Assembly (NCBI GenBank): GCA_028872975.1
Contig: JAGWNV010000081.1
Span: 1-9,236 of the forward strand
Direction of reading: 5' to 3'
Source of the DNA: Acidobacteriota bacterium
GTDB lineage: Bacteria > Actinomycetota > Acidimicrobiia > Acidimicrobiales > UBA8190
Length of the DNA stretch: 9,236 nt
A program made the position numbers and the translations under genes. Shown in pieces: positions 1 through 6,708 of this stretch (positions are counted from its first letter, which is position 1; each line of letters begins with the position of its first letter). Below the pieces are notes generated by a model. The model did not search any database. It worked only from the letters and a program-made list of their open reading frames with translations, and was not told the DNA's origin.

Positions 1-165
1 GAGGAGCCCCAGGGCCACGTGGGCCTCGGGGGCCACCAGGGTGACCCTGGCCCGGCACGCCAGGAGGGCCGCCACCTTCCGGGCCGCCACCCGGCCGCCG
101 CCCACCACCAGGCAGGGCCGGTCCTCGAGGGCCAGGCCGACGGGGAACAACGGGGCCTGCTCCAA
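1..165 (-). CDS. Siroheme synthase N-terminal domain (precorrin-2 dehydrogenase / sirohydrochlorin ferrochelatase), partial
   Basis: The reverse strand encodes the start of an NAD-binding Rossmann domain and runs off the window edge. Visible motifs are LFPVGLALEDRPCLVVGGG, with the GGG dinucleotide-binding loop, then RVAARKVAALL and ARVTLVAPEA. These are the N-terminal signature of the CysG/Met8/SirC family, which oxidises precorrin-2 and inserts iron to make siroheme. I chose the TTG at 165 because GGGAGG lies 9 nt upstream of it and the protein then begins close to the conserved LFPV motif. An in-frame ATG at 255 would add 30 residues, but it has no ribosome binding site, its first codons are unusually AT-rich, and it overlaps the presumed promoter. 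Siroheme is the cofactor of the sulfite reductase encoded divergently. Whether a CysG-type methyltransferase domain follows cannot be seen. Confidence 0.85.
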   Translation of the reverse strand, partial: MEQAPLFPVGLALEDRPCLVVGGGRVAARKVAALLACRARVTLVAPEAHVALGLL

Positions 166-308
166 GGGGCGCTGCCTCCCGTCCGGGCCGGGCTCCTCCC
201 GGGGCCTGTCCCCGCCGGAGCCGCAAAAGGGGGAAAACCTGATCTGAATAGTCATCTATAGTGCCGGGGTCGGCCCCGGACAAGTACGGGAGCCTGGGAA
301 GGAGGCGG
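166..308. promoter_or_regulatory. Divergent promoter region between siroheme synthase and cysH
   Basis: Positions 225-262 are strikingly AT-rich against the very GC-rich surroundings. On the plus strand TATAGT at 257-262 matches five of six bases of the sigma-70 -10 consensus, though no good -35 is seen at 17 bp. ATAGT occurs twice, at 248-252 and 258-262, spaced 10 bp, one helical turn. The gap separates two genes of one pathway, so a shared regulator is plausible. The exact promoter and operator positions are inferred. Confidence 0.5.
299..305 (+). promoter_or_regulatory. Ribosome binding site of cysH
   Basis: AAGGAGG is a near-perfect anti-16S match, only 3 nt before the ATG at 309. The spacing is short, but no later in-frame start precedes the conserved domain. 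The site favours 309 over an in-frame GTG at 261. Confidence 0.6.
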
Positions 309-983
309 ATGCCCAGCTTCGTCGGAACCGAGATCGAACCGGCCGAACTCGAGGCCCGCGCCGGCGAATTCGAGACGGCCCCCGCCGGGGCCGTGATCGC
401 CTGGGCCCACGAGCGGTTCGACGGCCAGGTGGCGCTGGCCTGCTCGTTCCAGGACTGCGTCGTCGTGGACCTGGCGGTGCGGGTCGATCCCGCCATCGAG
501 GTGCTCTTCCTCGACACCGGGTTCCACTTCCCCGAGACCCTCGAGTACGTCGAGCAGGTCCGGGCCCGCTACGACCTGCGCCTGCGCGTGCTCCGGCCGG
601 GCCCAGAGGCGGCGAGATGGCCGTGCGGCACCGACCGGTGCTGCGAGATGCGCAAGGTGGTGCCCCTCGACGCCGGGCTGGCCGGCCGCCGGGCCTGGCT
701 GACCGGGCTCAAGCGCGCGGACGCCGCCACCCGGGCTGCGGCGCCCATCGTGTCGTGGGACGACCGCCGGGGGCTCGTCAAGGTGAACCCGCTGGCGACC
801 TGGACCGACGACGACGTCGCCAACTACGCGGCCGACCACGGCCTGCCCGCCCACCCCCTCGCCTCCGAGGGCTACCTCTCCATCGGCTGCGCCCCCACCA
901 CCCGGCCCGTCGCCCCCGGCGACGACCCCCGGGCGGGTCGGTGGTCCGGCTCGTCGAAGACCGAGTGCGGCCTTCACGCCTGA
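309..983 (+). CDS. cysH: Adenylylsulfate (APS) reductase, assimilatory, CC-type
   Basis: A 224-residue cytoplasmic enzyme of the PAPS/APS reductase family, which reduces activated sulfate to sulfite with thioredoxin-type electrons. Visible features are the PP-loop-type SFQDCVVVDLA (46-56), LFLDTGFHFPETLEY (66-80), the Cys pair C111-C112 in DRCCEMRK, TGLKR (132-136), and the C-terminal ECGLH with catalytic C220. The Cys pair and C194, 82 residues later, fit the [4Fe-4S] pattern of APS reductases (CC-X80-CXXC), so APS rather than PAPS is the expected substrate. The odd point is that the last ligand is missing: residues 194-199 read CAPTTR, with Thr197 where the fourth Cys normally sits. The stop codon overlaps the next gene's ATG (TGATG), implying coupled translation with sulfite reductase. 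Length is typical for the bacterial family. Confidence 0.92.
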   Translation: MPSFVGTEIEPAELEARAGEFETAPAGAVIAWAHERFDGQVALACSFQDCVVVDLAVRVDPAIEVLFLDTGFHFPETLEYVEQVRARYDLRLRVLRPGPEAARWPCGTDRCCEMRKVVPLDAGLAGRRAWLTGLKRADAATRAAAPIVSWDDRRGLVKVNPLATWTDDDVANYAADHGLPAHPLASEGYLSIGCAPTTRPVAPGDDPRAGRWSGSSKTECGLHA

Positions 984-2719
984 TGGGCTCCACCTTCGAC
1001 CGCGACAGTCCCTACGGGGTGACCCTGCGCGGGACCGAGCGGCCGATGGCCTTCGTCCACCCCTACCGGACCATCGGGGAGCTCAACCAGGTCGAGCGGT
1101 GGAAGCTCGACCGTCATCCCCTCCAGGTGGCCGACGACGTCATCGCCACCTATGCCACCGAGGGCCCGGAGGCCATCGCCAAAGTGGCCGGCGAGGCCGA
1201 GCGGCTCAAGTGGGTGGGCCTCTATCCCCAGCGCCAGGGCGGCGACGCCTTCATGCTGCGGGTGAAGGTGCCGGGGGGCCGGCTCACCGCCGCCCAGGCC
1301 CGGGAGGTCGGGGTGGTGGCCGAGGCCTTCGGCGAGGGGCCCGACGACAGCGCCGTGTTCGGCAACCGTTACGCCGACCTCACCACCCGCCAGGACGTCC
1401 AGATCCACTGGGTCCGCATCGGCGACGTCCCTCGCATCTGGAAGCGCTTCGCCGAGGTCGGCCTCACCACCATCCAGGCCTGCGGGGACTCGGCCCGCAA
1501 CGTCCTGTGCTGCCCGGTGGCAGGCGTGGACGCCGACGAGGTCTTCGACGCCCTGCCGGCGGCACTGGCGGTGACCGAGTTCTTCACCGGCAACCGCGAG
1601 TACGCCAACCTGCCCCGGAAGTTCAAGATGAGCGCCACCGGGTGCAGGGAGGACTGCGCCCAGGCGGAGATCCAGGACATCGGCCTGTGGCCGGCGCGCG
1701 CCGGGGACGGCACCGTGGGCTTCAACGTCCTCGTGGGCGGTGGCCTCGGCGACGGCGAGCGGATGGCCTCCGACATCGACGTCTTCGTCGCCCCCGAGGA
1801 CGCCGTCGAGGTCACCCGGGCCATCGCCCAGGTCTTCGGCGAGCTCGGCAACCGGGAGAACCGGGGGCTCGCCCGGATGCGGTACCTCGCCCAGGAGCTC
1901 GGGCCCGAGGGGTTCCGCCGGGAGGTGGCCGCCCGGACGCGCCTCGAGCTCCGGCCCGCCGGCGAGGAGCTCACCCGGCGGTACCGGGGCGACCACGTGG
2001 GCGTCCATCCCCAGCGCCAGCCCGGGCTCGTCTACGTGGGCTGCTCGGTCCCGGTGGGCCGGATGACGGGGATCGAGCTCGTCGAGGCGGCCCGCCTCGC
2101 CCAGAGCTACGGCGACGGGACCGTCCGTCTCGGCACCGACCAGAACTTCGTCCTGACGGGCGTCGCCGAGGAGCGCCTCGACGACCTGCTGGCCGAGCCC
2201 CTCCTGGCCAAGTACTCGCCGTTCCCCGGCCCCTTCGAGCGCGGGGTGGTGGCCTGCACGGGCAACGAGTTCTGCCGGTTCGCCGTCGTCGAGACCAAGG
2301 AGCGGGCCGTCATGTGGGCCCGCCGGCTCGACGCCGCCCTCGGCGCCGGTGCCGGCGCGGACCACGCCGGGATCGTCCGGATGCACTTCTCGGGCTGCTC
2401 GGCGTCCTGCGCCCAGCCGCAGATCGCCGACATCGGCTTCCGGGGCGACACCGCCCACGTGGGCGAGCGCATCGCCGAGGCCGTCGACATCGGGATGGGC
2501 GGCTCGCTCGGACCCGAGGGCGGCTTCATCGACTGGGTCGAGAACGCCCGGCCCGTCGACGAGGTGCCCGAGGCCCTCCTGCGGGTCGTCCGGCGCTACC
2601 AGGACGAGCGCCGGCCCGAGGAACCCTTCCACAACTGGGCCCGGCGGACCCCCAACGACGAGCTGCGGGCGACCCTGGCGGGCCTCGCCGTCGGCGCCTA
2701 CGAGGGAGGGCGTCCATGA
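983..2719 (+). CDS. sir: Siroheme/[4Fe-4S] sulfite (or nitrite) reductase, NirA/SirA type
   Basis: A 578-residue protein with the twofold nitrite/sulfite reductase architecture: two ferredoxin-like halves and two siroheme-domain halves. It performs six-electron reduction of sulfite to sulfide. The cluster ligands are C425 and C431 (CTGNEFC) and C472 and C476 (GCSASC); the last Cys normally bridges to siroheme. RQDVQIHWVRI (137-147) and LPRKFK (210-215) are family motifs. Y81 and C167 sit where I recall the Tyr-Cys crosslink of Mycobacterium tuberculosis NirA; this is inference by position. The N-half unusually keeps GCREDC (C221, C225), mirroring the true cluster motif. The start at ATG 983 overlaps the cysH stop. 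ATG 1046 (MAFVHP) is a possible alternative start. Position directly after cysH argues for sulfite over nitrite. The next gene overlaps it by 4 nt and may supply electrons. Confidence 0.9.
   Translation: MGSTFDRDSPYGVTLRGTERPMAFVHPYRTIGELNQVERWKLDRHPLQVADDVIATYATEGPEAIAKVAGEAERLKWVGLYPQRQGGDAFMLRVKVPGGRLTAAQAREVGVVAEAFGEGPDDSAVFGNRYADLTTRQDVQIHWVRIGDVPRIWKRFAEVGLTTIQACGDSARNVLCCPVAGVDADEVFDALPAALAVTEFFTGNREYANLPRKFKMSATGCREDCAQAEIQDIGLWPARAGDGTVGFNVLVGGGLGDGERMASDIDVFVAPEDAVEVTRAIAQVFGELGNRENRGLARMRYLAQELGPEGFRREVAARTRLELRPAGEELTRRYRGDHVGVHPQRQPGLVYVGCSVPVGRMTGIELVEAARLAQSYGDGTVRLGTDQNFVLTGVAEERLDDLLAEPLLAKYSPFPGPFERGVVACTGNEFCRFAVVETKERAVMWARRLDAALGAGAGADHAGIVRMHFSGCSASCAQPQIADIGFRGDTAHVGERIAEAVDIGMGGSLGPEGGFIDWVENARPVDEVPEALLRVVRRYQDERRPEEPFHNWARRTPNDELRATLAGLAVGAYEGGRP
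2702..2710 (+). promoter_or_regulatory. Ribosome binding site for the FrhB-like gene
   Basis: GAGGGAGGG lies 5 nt before the ATG at 2716, inside the end of the sulfite reductase gene. With the ATGA stop/start overlap (2716-2719) it fixes the start and indicates translational coupling. Confidence 0.65.
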
Positions 2720-3978
2720 AGGGCTTCGCCATCCGCGACGAGATGAACGGCGTGGAGGAACCGCCGGGCAAGACCTGGTTCTGGGAGCTCGAGGCCGGGG
2801 TGGTCTTCGCCGACCGCTGCGTGCAGTGCGGGACGTGCGTGGCAGTGTGCCCGTCCAACTCCATCGGGGTGAACGAGGACACGAACCTCCCCGAGCTGGT
2901 GAAGATGTGCACCGGCTGCTCGCTGTGCTGGGACTTCTGTCCGCGCGGGGGGCTGCGCTACGAGGCGTTGTGGCCGCCGTCGACCCCGAGCGGCGAGGGC
3001 GATGCCCCGGTGGTGGTGAAGTCCGACGCCGCCGATCCGTACTGGAAGATCACCGGCGGGCCCCCCGGCGACGGGCTCGGCGCCGTGCTCGAGCGCTACG
3101 CCGTGCGGGCCGGGGCGCGGCCCGACAGCGCCCAGGACGGTGGCGTGGTCTCCGCCATCCTCCTCGCCGCCCTGGCCGGCGGGGACATCGACGGCGCCCT
3201 CGTCACGATGCCGAGCAGCGATCCCGACGAGCCCTGGAAGGGCGTGGCCACGGTGGCCACCACCGCCAAGGAGATCGTGGCGGCGGCGGGCAGCTACTAC
3301 AACCAGACGATGGCCCTGGCCGAGCTGGACCTGAGCCGCTACGACCTGCCTCCCCGGCCGCGACTGGCGGTGGTGGGGACCCCGTGCGAGATCCAGGGCA
3401 TCCGGGCCATGCAGGCCCGCCGGTGGCCGACGGGGGCCCACCGGGTCGACGCCGTGGTGCTCACCATCGCGCTGCTGTGCACGAAGAACTTCGACTACGA
3501 GGCCCTCACCTTGCGAGAGCTGCGGGACCGCCGGGGTGTCGACCTCGAGCGGGTCAGCAAGGTCGACGTGATCCACGGCCGGCTCATCGTGGAGTACCGC
3601 GACGGGCGGGTCGCCGTCGACGAGCCCGTGAAGGACTTCCACGGCGCCGCCTTGAAGGGCTGCGACGAGTGCGCCGACTTCCTGGGCCGGGGCGCCGACC
3701 TCTCGGTGGGCAGCGTCGGGTCCATGACGGGCTGGTCCTCGCTGCTCGTCCGCACCCAGGCGGGCCTGGACGCCTTCCAGCAGGCCCGGGGCCGGCTCGA
3801 CGTCCGCGACCTCGACGACCCCGACGCCCTCCTGCGGCTCGACGCCCTCGACAAGCGCGTCGCCGAGCGGTCGCTCCAGCGCAAGCTCGACCCCGACGCG
3901 CCGCTGTTCATCGACTACGCCGAGCACCTCGACGCCTATGGCGGGACCGACCGGGCTCCGGTCGTGAAGCAGCGCTGA
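2716..3978 (+). CDS. Ferredoxin-domain FrhB/FpoF-type coenzyme F420 oxidoreductase
   Basis: A 420-residue protein. Residues 30-80 hold two [4Fe-4S] ferredoxin motifs: C35, C38, C41, C45 and C65, C68, C71, C75. Residues 118-200 match the FrhB/FdhB N-terminal domain (SAQDGGVVSAILLAAL, and KEIVAAAGSYYNQ). Residues 215-345 match the FrhB C-terminal domain: GTPCEIQGIRAM (C224), LLCTKNF (C255) and GCDECADFLGRGADLSVG (C316, C319). These four Cys probably bind a third cluster next to FAD. The layout equals FpoF/FqoF and the N-terminal half of methanogen Fsr, which oxidise F420H2. No membrane segment or signal peptide is visible, so it is probably cytoplasmic. The tight overlap with sulfite reductase suggests it is that enzyme's electron donor; this is inference. 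Alternatives are a ferredoxin:F420 reductase or another FrhB-family flavoprotein using ferredoxin only. Confidence 0.87.
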   Translation: MKGFAIRDEMNGVEEPPGKTWFWELEAGVVFADRCVQCGTCVAVCPSNSIGVNEDTNLPELVKMCTGCSLCWDFCPRGGLRYEALWPPSTPSGEGDAPVVVKSDAADPYWKITGGPPGDGLGAVLERYAVRAGARPDSAQDGGVVSAILLAALAGGDIDGALVTMPSSDPDEPWKGVATVATTAKEIVAAAGSYYNQTMALAELDLSRYDLPPRPRLAVVGTPCEIQGIRAMQARRWPTGAHRVDAVVLTIALLCTKNFDYEALTLRELRDRRGVDLERVSKVDVIHGRLIVEYRDGRVAVDEPVKDFHGAALKGCDECADFLGRGADLSVGSVGSMTGWSSLLVRTQAGLDAFQQARGRLDVRDLDDPDALLRLDALDKRVAERSLQRKLDPDAPLFIDYAEHLDAYGGTDRAPVVKQR

Positions 3979-3979
3979 G

Positions 3980-4306
3980 ATGACCGTGCACGCCGAGCCG
4001 GAGGCAGCCGACGTCGAGCTCGAGGTCCCCCCGGAGCCGCGGACGTTGCAGGGGGAGCTCCGGGAGGCGCTGCTCGGCGGCGCCGACTGGGAAGCGATCT
4101 ACGGTCCCGACCTCGGGGTGGGCGCGGTCCTCTGGGACGCCTGGGGCCCCCGGCTCGAGGCCGGAGGGATGGACCGCGACGGCTTCTCGGCCGTCGTGCG
4201 GGGCGGGCGGCGGGAGTTGTGGTTCTGGGTCCTGGGCGACCGGAGCTGGCAGCAGGCCGCCGGCGGCCTGGGCGGCAGGGCGCTGCGCAGGCTCCCCGGC
4301 GCCTGA
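3980..4306 (+). CDS. Trp-rich hypothetical protein of the sulfur operon
   Basis: A 108-residue protein I do not recognise. It starts 1 nt after the FrhB-like stop codon and ends 10 nt before the ABC ATPase start, so it is certainly within the operon. The N-terminus (1-22) is acidic and Pro-rich, probably disordered. Residues 23-108 look folded, with six Trp (W37, W52, W55, W81, W83, W90), including the LWDAWGP and ELWFWVLGDRSW motifs. No Cys, membrane segment or signal peptide is visible, so it is not itself an iron-sulfur protein. It could be an accessory or binding protein for its neighbours; no function can be assigned. Codon use matches its neighbours. Confidence 0.75.
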   Translation: MTVHAEPEAADVELEVPPEPRTLQGELREALLGGADWEAIYGPDLGVGAVLWDAWGPRLEAGGMDRDGFSAVVRGGRRELWFWVLGDRSWQQAAGGLGGRALRRLPGA

Positions 4307-4316
4307 GCCCGGCGCC

Positions 4317-5120
4317 GTGCCCGGGTCCGGGGACCGGGCGGCGGTCGTCCGCCTCCGGTCGGTGCGGGTGGTGCGGGACGGCACGGCGGTCCTCGAGGGT
4401 GTCGACTGGGACCTCGGCGAGGGCGAGCGCTGGGCCGTGCTCGGGCCCAACGGGTCGGGGAAGACGACGCTGCTGCAGGTGGCCGGCATGCGGCTGCTGC
4501 CCACGGCCGGCACGGTGGAGGTCCTCGGGGAGCGCTACGGGCGCACCGACGCCCGGGCGCTGCGGCGGCGGATCGCCTTCGTGAGCGGGGCCCTCCTGCG
4601 GGCACTTCGGCCCACGATCACGGCGCACGACATCGTGGTCACCGGTCGCTTCGCCGCCCTCGAGCCGTGGTGGCAGCGCTACGAGGCCGCCGACCACGAG
4701 CGGGCCGAGGAACTCCTCGCCGGAGCGGGCATGGCCGAGGTCTCGGCGCGGACCTTCGCCGTGCTCTCCGAAGGCGAGCGGCAGCAGGTGCTCTTGGCCC
4801 GGGCCCTCATGGGCCGACCCGACCTGCTCCTCCTCGACGAGCCCGCCGCCGGCCTCGACCTCGCCCACCGCGAGCGCCTCCTCGGCCGACTGGCGTCGCT
4901 GGCCGCCGATGCCGGCGCCCCGGCCATGGCGCTCGTGACCCACCACCTCGAGGAGATCCCGCCCGGCGTGACCCACGCCATGCTCCTGCGCCGGGGACAG
5001 GTGGTGGCGGCGGGGGCTGCCGACACGGTGGTGACCTCCGAGGCCGTGTCGGCCTGCTTCGAACTCCCCGTCACCGTCGAGCGGGCCGGTGGGCGGTGGT
5101 GGGCCCGGGCCCGCCCTTGA
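4317..5120 (+). CDS. ABC transporter ATP-binding protein (YlmA/ModF-like)
   Basis: A 267-residue ABC ATPase with Walker A GPNGSGKT (43-50), signature LSEGERQQ (150-157), Walker B LLLLDEP (170-176; D174, E175) and H-loop H209 in THH. The usual Q-loop glutamine is not obvious: the stretch at 87-99 reads AFVSGALLRALRP, resembling the VS-type Q-loop of YlmA/ModF-like ATPases. It starts at GTG 4317, 10 nt after the previous stop codon, and ends the operon. No permease or binding protein is in view, so the transported substrate is unknown. A partner membrane protein elsewhere, or a soluble non-transport role, are both possible. Its place in a sulfur operon hints at sulfur-compound or metal traffic, but this is only context. 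Confidence 0.88.
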   Translation: MPGSGDRAAVVRLRSVRVVRDGTAVLEGVDWDLGEGERWAVLGPNGSGKTTLLQVAGMRLLPTAGTVEVLGERYGRTDARALRRRIAFVSGALLRALRPTITAHDIVVTGRFAALEPWWQRYEAADHERAEELLAGAGMAEVSARTFAVLSEGERQQVLLARALMGRPDLLLLDEPAAGLDLAHRERLLGRLASLAADAGAPAMALVTHHLEEIPPGVTHAMLLRRGQVVAAGAADTVVTSEAVSACFELPVTVERAGGRWWARARP

Positions 5121-5124
5121 GGGT

Positions 5125-5152
5125 GCCTCTCCCCGTCAGCCGCGGCAGAGGC
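5125..5152. terminator. Possible bidirectional terminator hairpin
   Basis: GCCTCT (5125-5130) and AGAGGC (5147-5152) form a 6-bp stem around a GC-rich 16-nt loop between two convergent genes. It overlaps the 3' end of the leftward gene. There is no T tract, so termination strength is doubtful. Confidence 0.3.
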
Positions 5153-5858
5153 GCGGGGTGACCTTGCAGACGGGGTTGGTCGGCTGCGTGGTCGGCGGCG
5201 TCGTCGTGGGCGGCGGGGTGGTGGTGGGCGGAGGCGCCGTGGTCGGGGGCGTGGTGGGCGACGTCGTGGGGGGCGGGCTCGTGGCACCACCCGGCGCCGA
5301 GGACGCCGGCGCCGTGGAGGGAGGTGCGCCAGGAGGGCTCGACGTCGGCGTGGTCGGTGCCGTCGTCGACGCGGCGCTGTCCTTGTTCGGCGCCGAGGCC
5401 CCCGGGCGCGTGGCCGGCGGGCGGGGCGACGTGGTGGGAGATGCGAATTCGATGGTCGGGCTCGTGGAGTGCCCGGGCGGGGCCAGCGCCACGTCGACGC
5501 CCTGGAAGGCGCCGCCCACGGCGAGGCCCACGAGCAGGCTCACCGCCGCCCCTCCCACCACGATGCCGCGTGCCGCCCAACGGTGGCCGCCCCGCCCCAG
5601 CGCCGAGACGGCTCCTGTCACACGGCGCAAAGCGTGGAGCCGGGCGCCGAACCCGGCGCCGACGAGTCGATTCGTGCCGGCGGCCGCCCAGCCGCGTCGT
5701 GCCGTGCCTGCAGGCGCGGCGGCGAGGCGCCGTCCCAGCGCCGCGCCGAGGGCGGCGACGCGAGACACCCGGTCCCGCCAGGTCCGTCGCTCCGCCTGCG
5801 CGCGCTGCCGATCGTCGAGGGCGCCGACCGCCCTTCTGATGGGCTCCACCTGGGACAA
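5136..5858 (-). CDS. Single-pass membrane protein with Pro/Thr/Ser-rich extracellular region
   Basis: A 240-residue protein starting at TTG 5858 (GTG 5849 is an alternative). Residues 1-97 are Arg/Ala-rich and basic, presumably cytoplasmic. One membrane helix spans about 98-118 (GIVVGGAAVSLLVGLAVGG). Residues 125-228 are low-complexity Pro/Thr/Ser with repeated TTTPP and TTP units, typical of a wall-spanning stalk. The tail holds two Cys (C231, C238) seven residues apart that could form a disulfide outside the cell. The layout resembles actinobacterial membrane-anchored regulators or wall proteins, but no catalytic or sigma-binding domain is recognised. It is convergent with the sulfur operon, 15 nt from its end, and probably unrelated in function. 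Confidence 0.65.
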   Translation of the reverse strand: MSQVEPIRRAVGALDDRQRAQAERRTWRDRVSRVAALGAALGRRLAAAPAGTARRGWAAAGTNRLVGAGFGARLHALRRVTGAVSALGRGGHRWAARGIVVGGAAVSLLVGLAVGGAFQGVDVALAPPGHSTSPTIEFASPTTSPRPPATRPGASAPNKDSAASTTAPTTPTSSPPGAPPSTAPASSAPGGATSPPPTTSPTTPPTTAPPPTTTPPPTTTPPTTQPTNPVCKVTPRLCRG

Positions 5859-6154
5859 GCCTAGGGAGCGTCCCGAGCCGTGTCACAGCCGGGATCTCAT
5901 CCTCGGCGCTCCACCACCCCCCGGTGCCACGCCCAGCGGAATTCCCGGTACGCGACGTGGCGCGACGGCCCACATCGTCCCAGCCCAGGTGAGGAAGGAA
6001 AACGGTGACGCGCTTGCGTGCCATGGGACGGTCAACTAGAGAAACGTGGAAATCCCAGGGCAGTTCCGGGGGCGCGGACGGTTCCCGACCATCCACCAAT
6101 CCAACGGGGCCTTTGCGTTAGGGTCCCCGAAAGCGGAAGGTAGGTCGAGGGGTC
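5859..6154. other. Intergenic region between divergent genes, no gene seen
   Basis: These 296 bp separate the leftward stalk protein from the rightward membrane protein and must hold both promoters. Base composition is less GC-rich than the coding regions. No convincing -35/-10 pair, RNA gene or credible short gene was found. Open frames crossing it are extensions of shadow frames. Confidence 0.5.
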
Positions 6155-6691
6155 TTGACGATAGTGGTCCTCCTGATCCTGGCAATTGTCTGGGCAGCAG
6201 TCCTGGGGCCGAGCCTCCTTCGACGGAGGGCTGAGCGGTCCACCGATTCCATCGGAGCCTTCCACCGGCAGCTGCGCGTGCTCGAGCGGACCGGTCCGAC
6301 GGTGTTCGACCCGGCGCACACGCTGCAGGTGCGGCGGCCGTTCCGGCTGCCTCGGTCGACGAGCGGTCTTCCCGTCGTGCGCCCCGACGCGCCGCTGCGC
6401 CCCGTGCGGGGACGGCGGCCCGATCCGTACTTCCGCGCCGACGCCTGCCGCCGGCGACGCAACATCCTCTTCGGACTGCTCGTCGCCACGTTCCTGAGCG
6501 GTGTGCTGGCCCTGGCGGCCGGGCCGATGCTCTACGTCGCCGTGCTGTCGGTGGTGCTCCTCGTCGGGTACGTCTCGCTCCTCGTCTACCTGCGGACGCT
6601 CGCCGCCGAGCGGGAGGCCAAGCTGCGGTACCTCCCGCAGGCCGTCGACGCCGAACCCGGCGCGGCCGTGCGCCGCGCCGCCGCTCGCTGA
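6155..6691 (+). CDS. Three-TM conserved membrane protein, possibly GlpR-like (Rv0996 type)
   Basis: A 178-residue protein starting at TTG 6155, with GAGGGG just upstream. TM1 is at residues 2-19 and runs into LLRRRAERSTDSIGAFHRQLRVLERTGP. A basic Pro/Arg linker follows (60-102), then TM2 at 103-122 and TM3 at 125-147, and a charged tail. The pattern of an N-terminal helix, an Arg-rich stretch, an S-D-S-hydrophobic-x-x-F-H-R-Q-L motif and two C-terminal helices resembles actinobacterial membrane proteins of the GlpR/Rv0996 type, reported to link a gephyrin-like protein to the division apparatus. That resemblance is from memory of the layout and is uncertain. It is followed 17 nt later by the translin-like gene, so the two are probably co-transcribed. 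Confidence 0.75.
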   Translation: MTIVVLLILAIVWAAVLGPSLLRRRAERSTDSIGAFHRQLRVLERTGPTVFDPAHTLQVRRPFRLPRSTSGLPVVRPDAPLRPVRGRRPDPYFRADACRRRRNILFGLLVATFLSGVLALAAGPMLYVAVLSVVLLVGYVSLLVYLRTLAAEREAKLRYLPQAVDAEPGAAVRRAAAR

Positions 6692-6708
6692 GCCCCAGCG
6701 ACGGCGAC

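Noticed and set aside
166..255. 30-residue N-terminal extension of the siroheme synthase from ATG 255
   Set aside because: It has no ribosome binding site, AT-rich atypical codons and overlap with the probable promoter. It is kept only as an alternative start.
617..982. Long in-frame upstream extension of the sulfite reductase frame
   Set aside because: It overlaps cysH, its translation is Arg/Pro-rich without family motifs, and ATG 983 overlapping the cysH stop is the natural start.
974..2632. Long open frame antisense to the sulfite reductase
   Set aside because: Shadow of a GC-rich gene. It has no recognisable motif and a composition typical of reverse-frame translation.
2698..3927. Long open frame antisense to the FrhB-like gene
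   Set aside because: The sense strand has clear Cys-cluster and FrhB motifs. The antisense product is low-complexity His/Gly/Val-rich.
3936..4976. Minus-strand open frame opposite the unknown protein and ABC ATPase
   Set aside because: The sense strand carries complete Walker A, signature and Walker B motifs; the antisense product has none.
5089..6039. Plus-strand open frame over the stalk-protein gene
   Set aside because: Its Gly/Val-repeat start is simply the reverse reading of the Pro/Thr stalk codons. It has no ribosome binding site and overlaps the ABC gene end.
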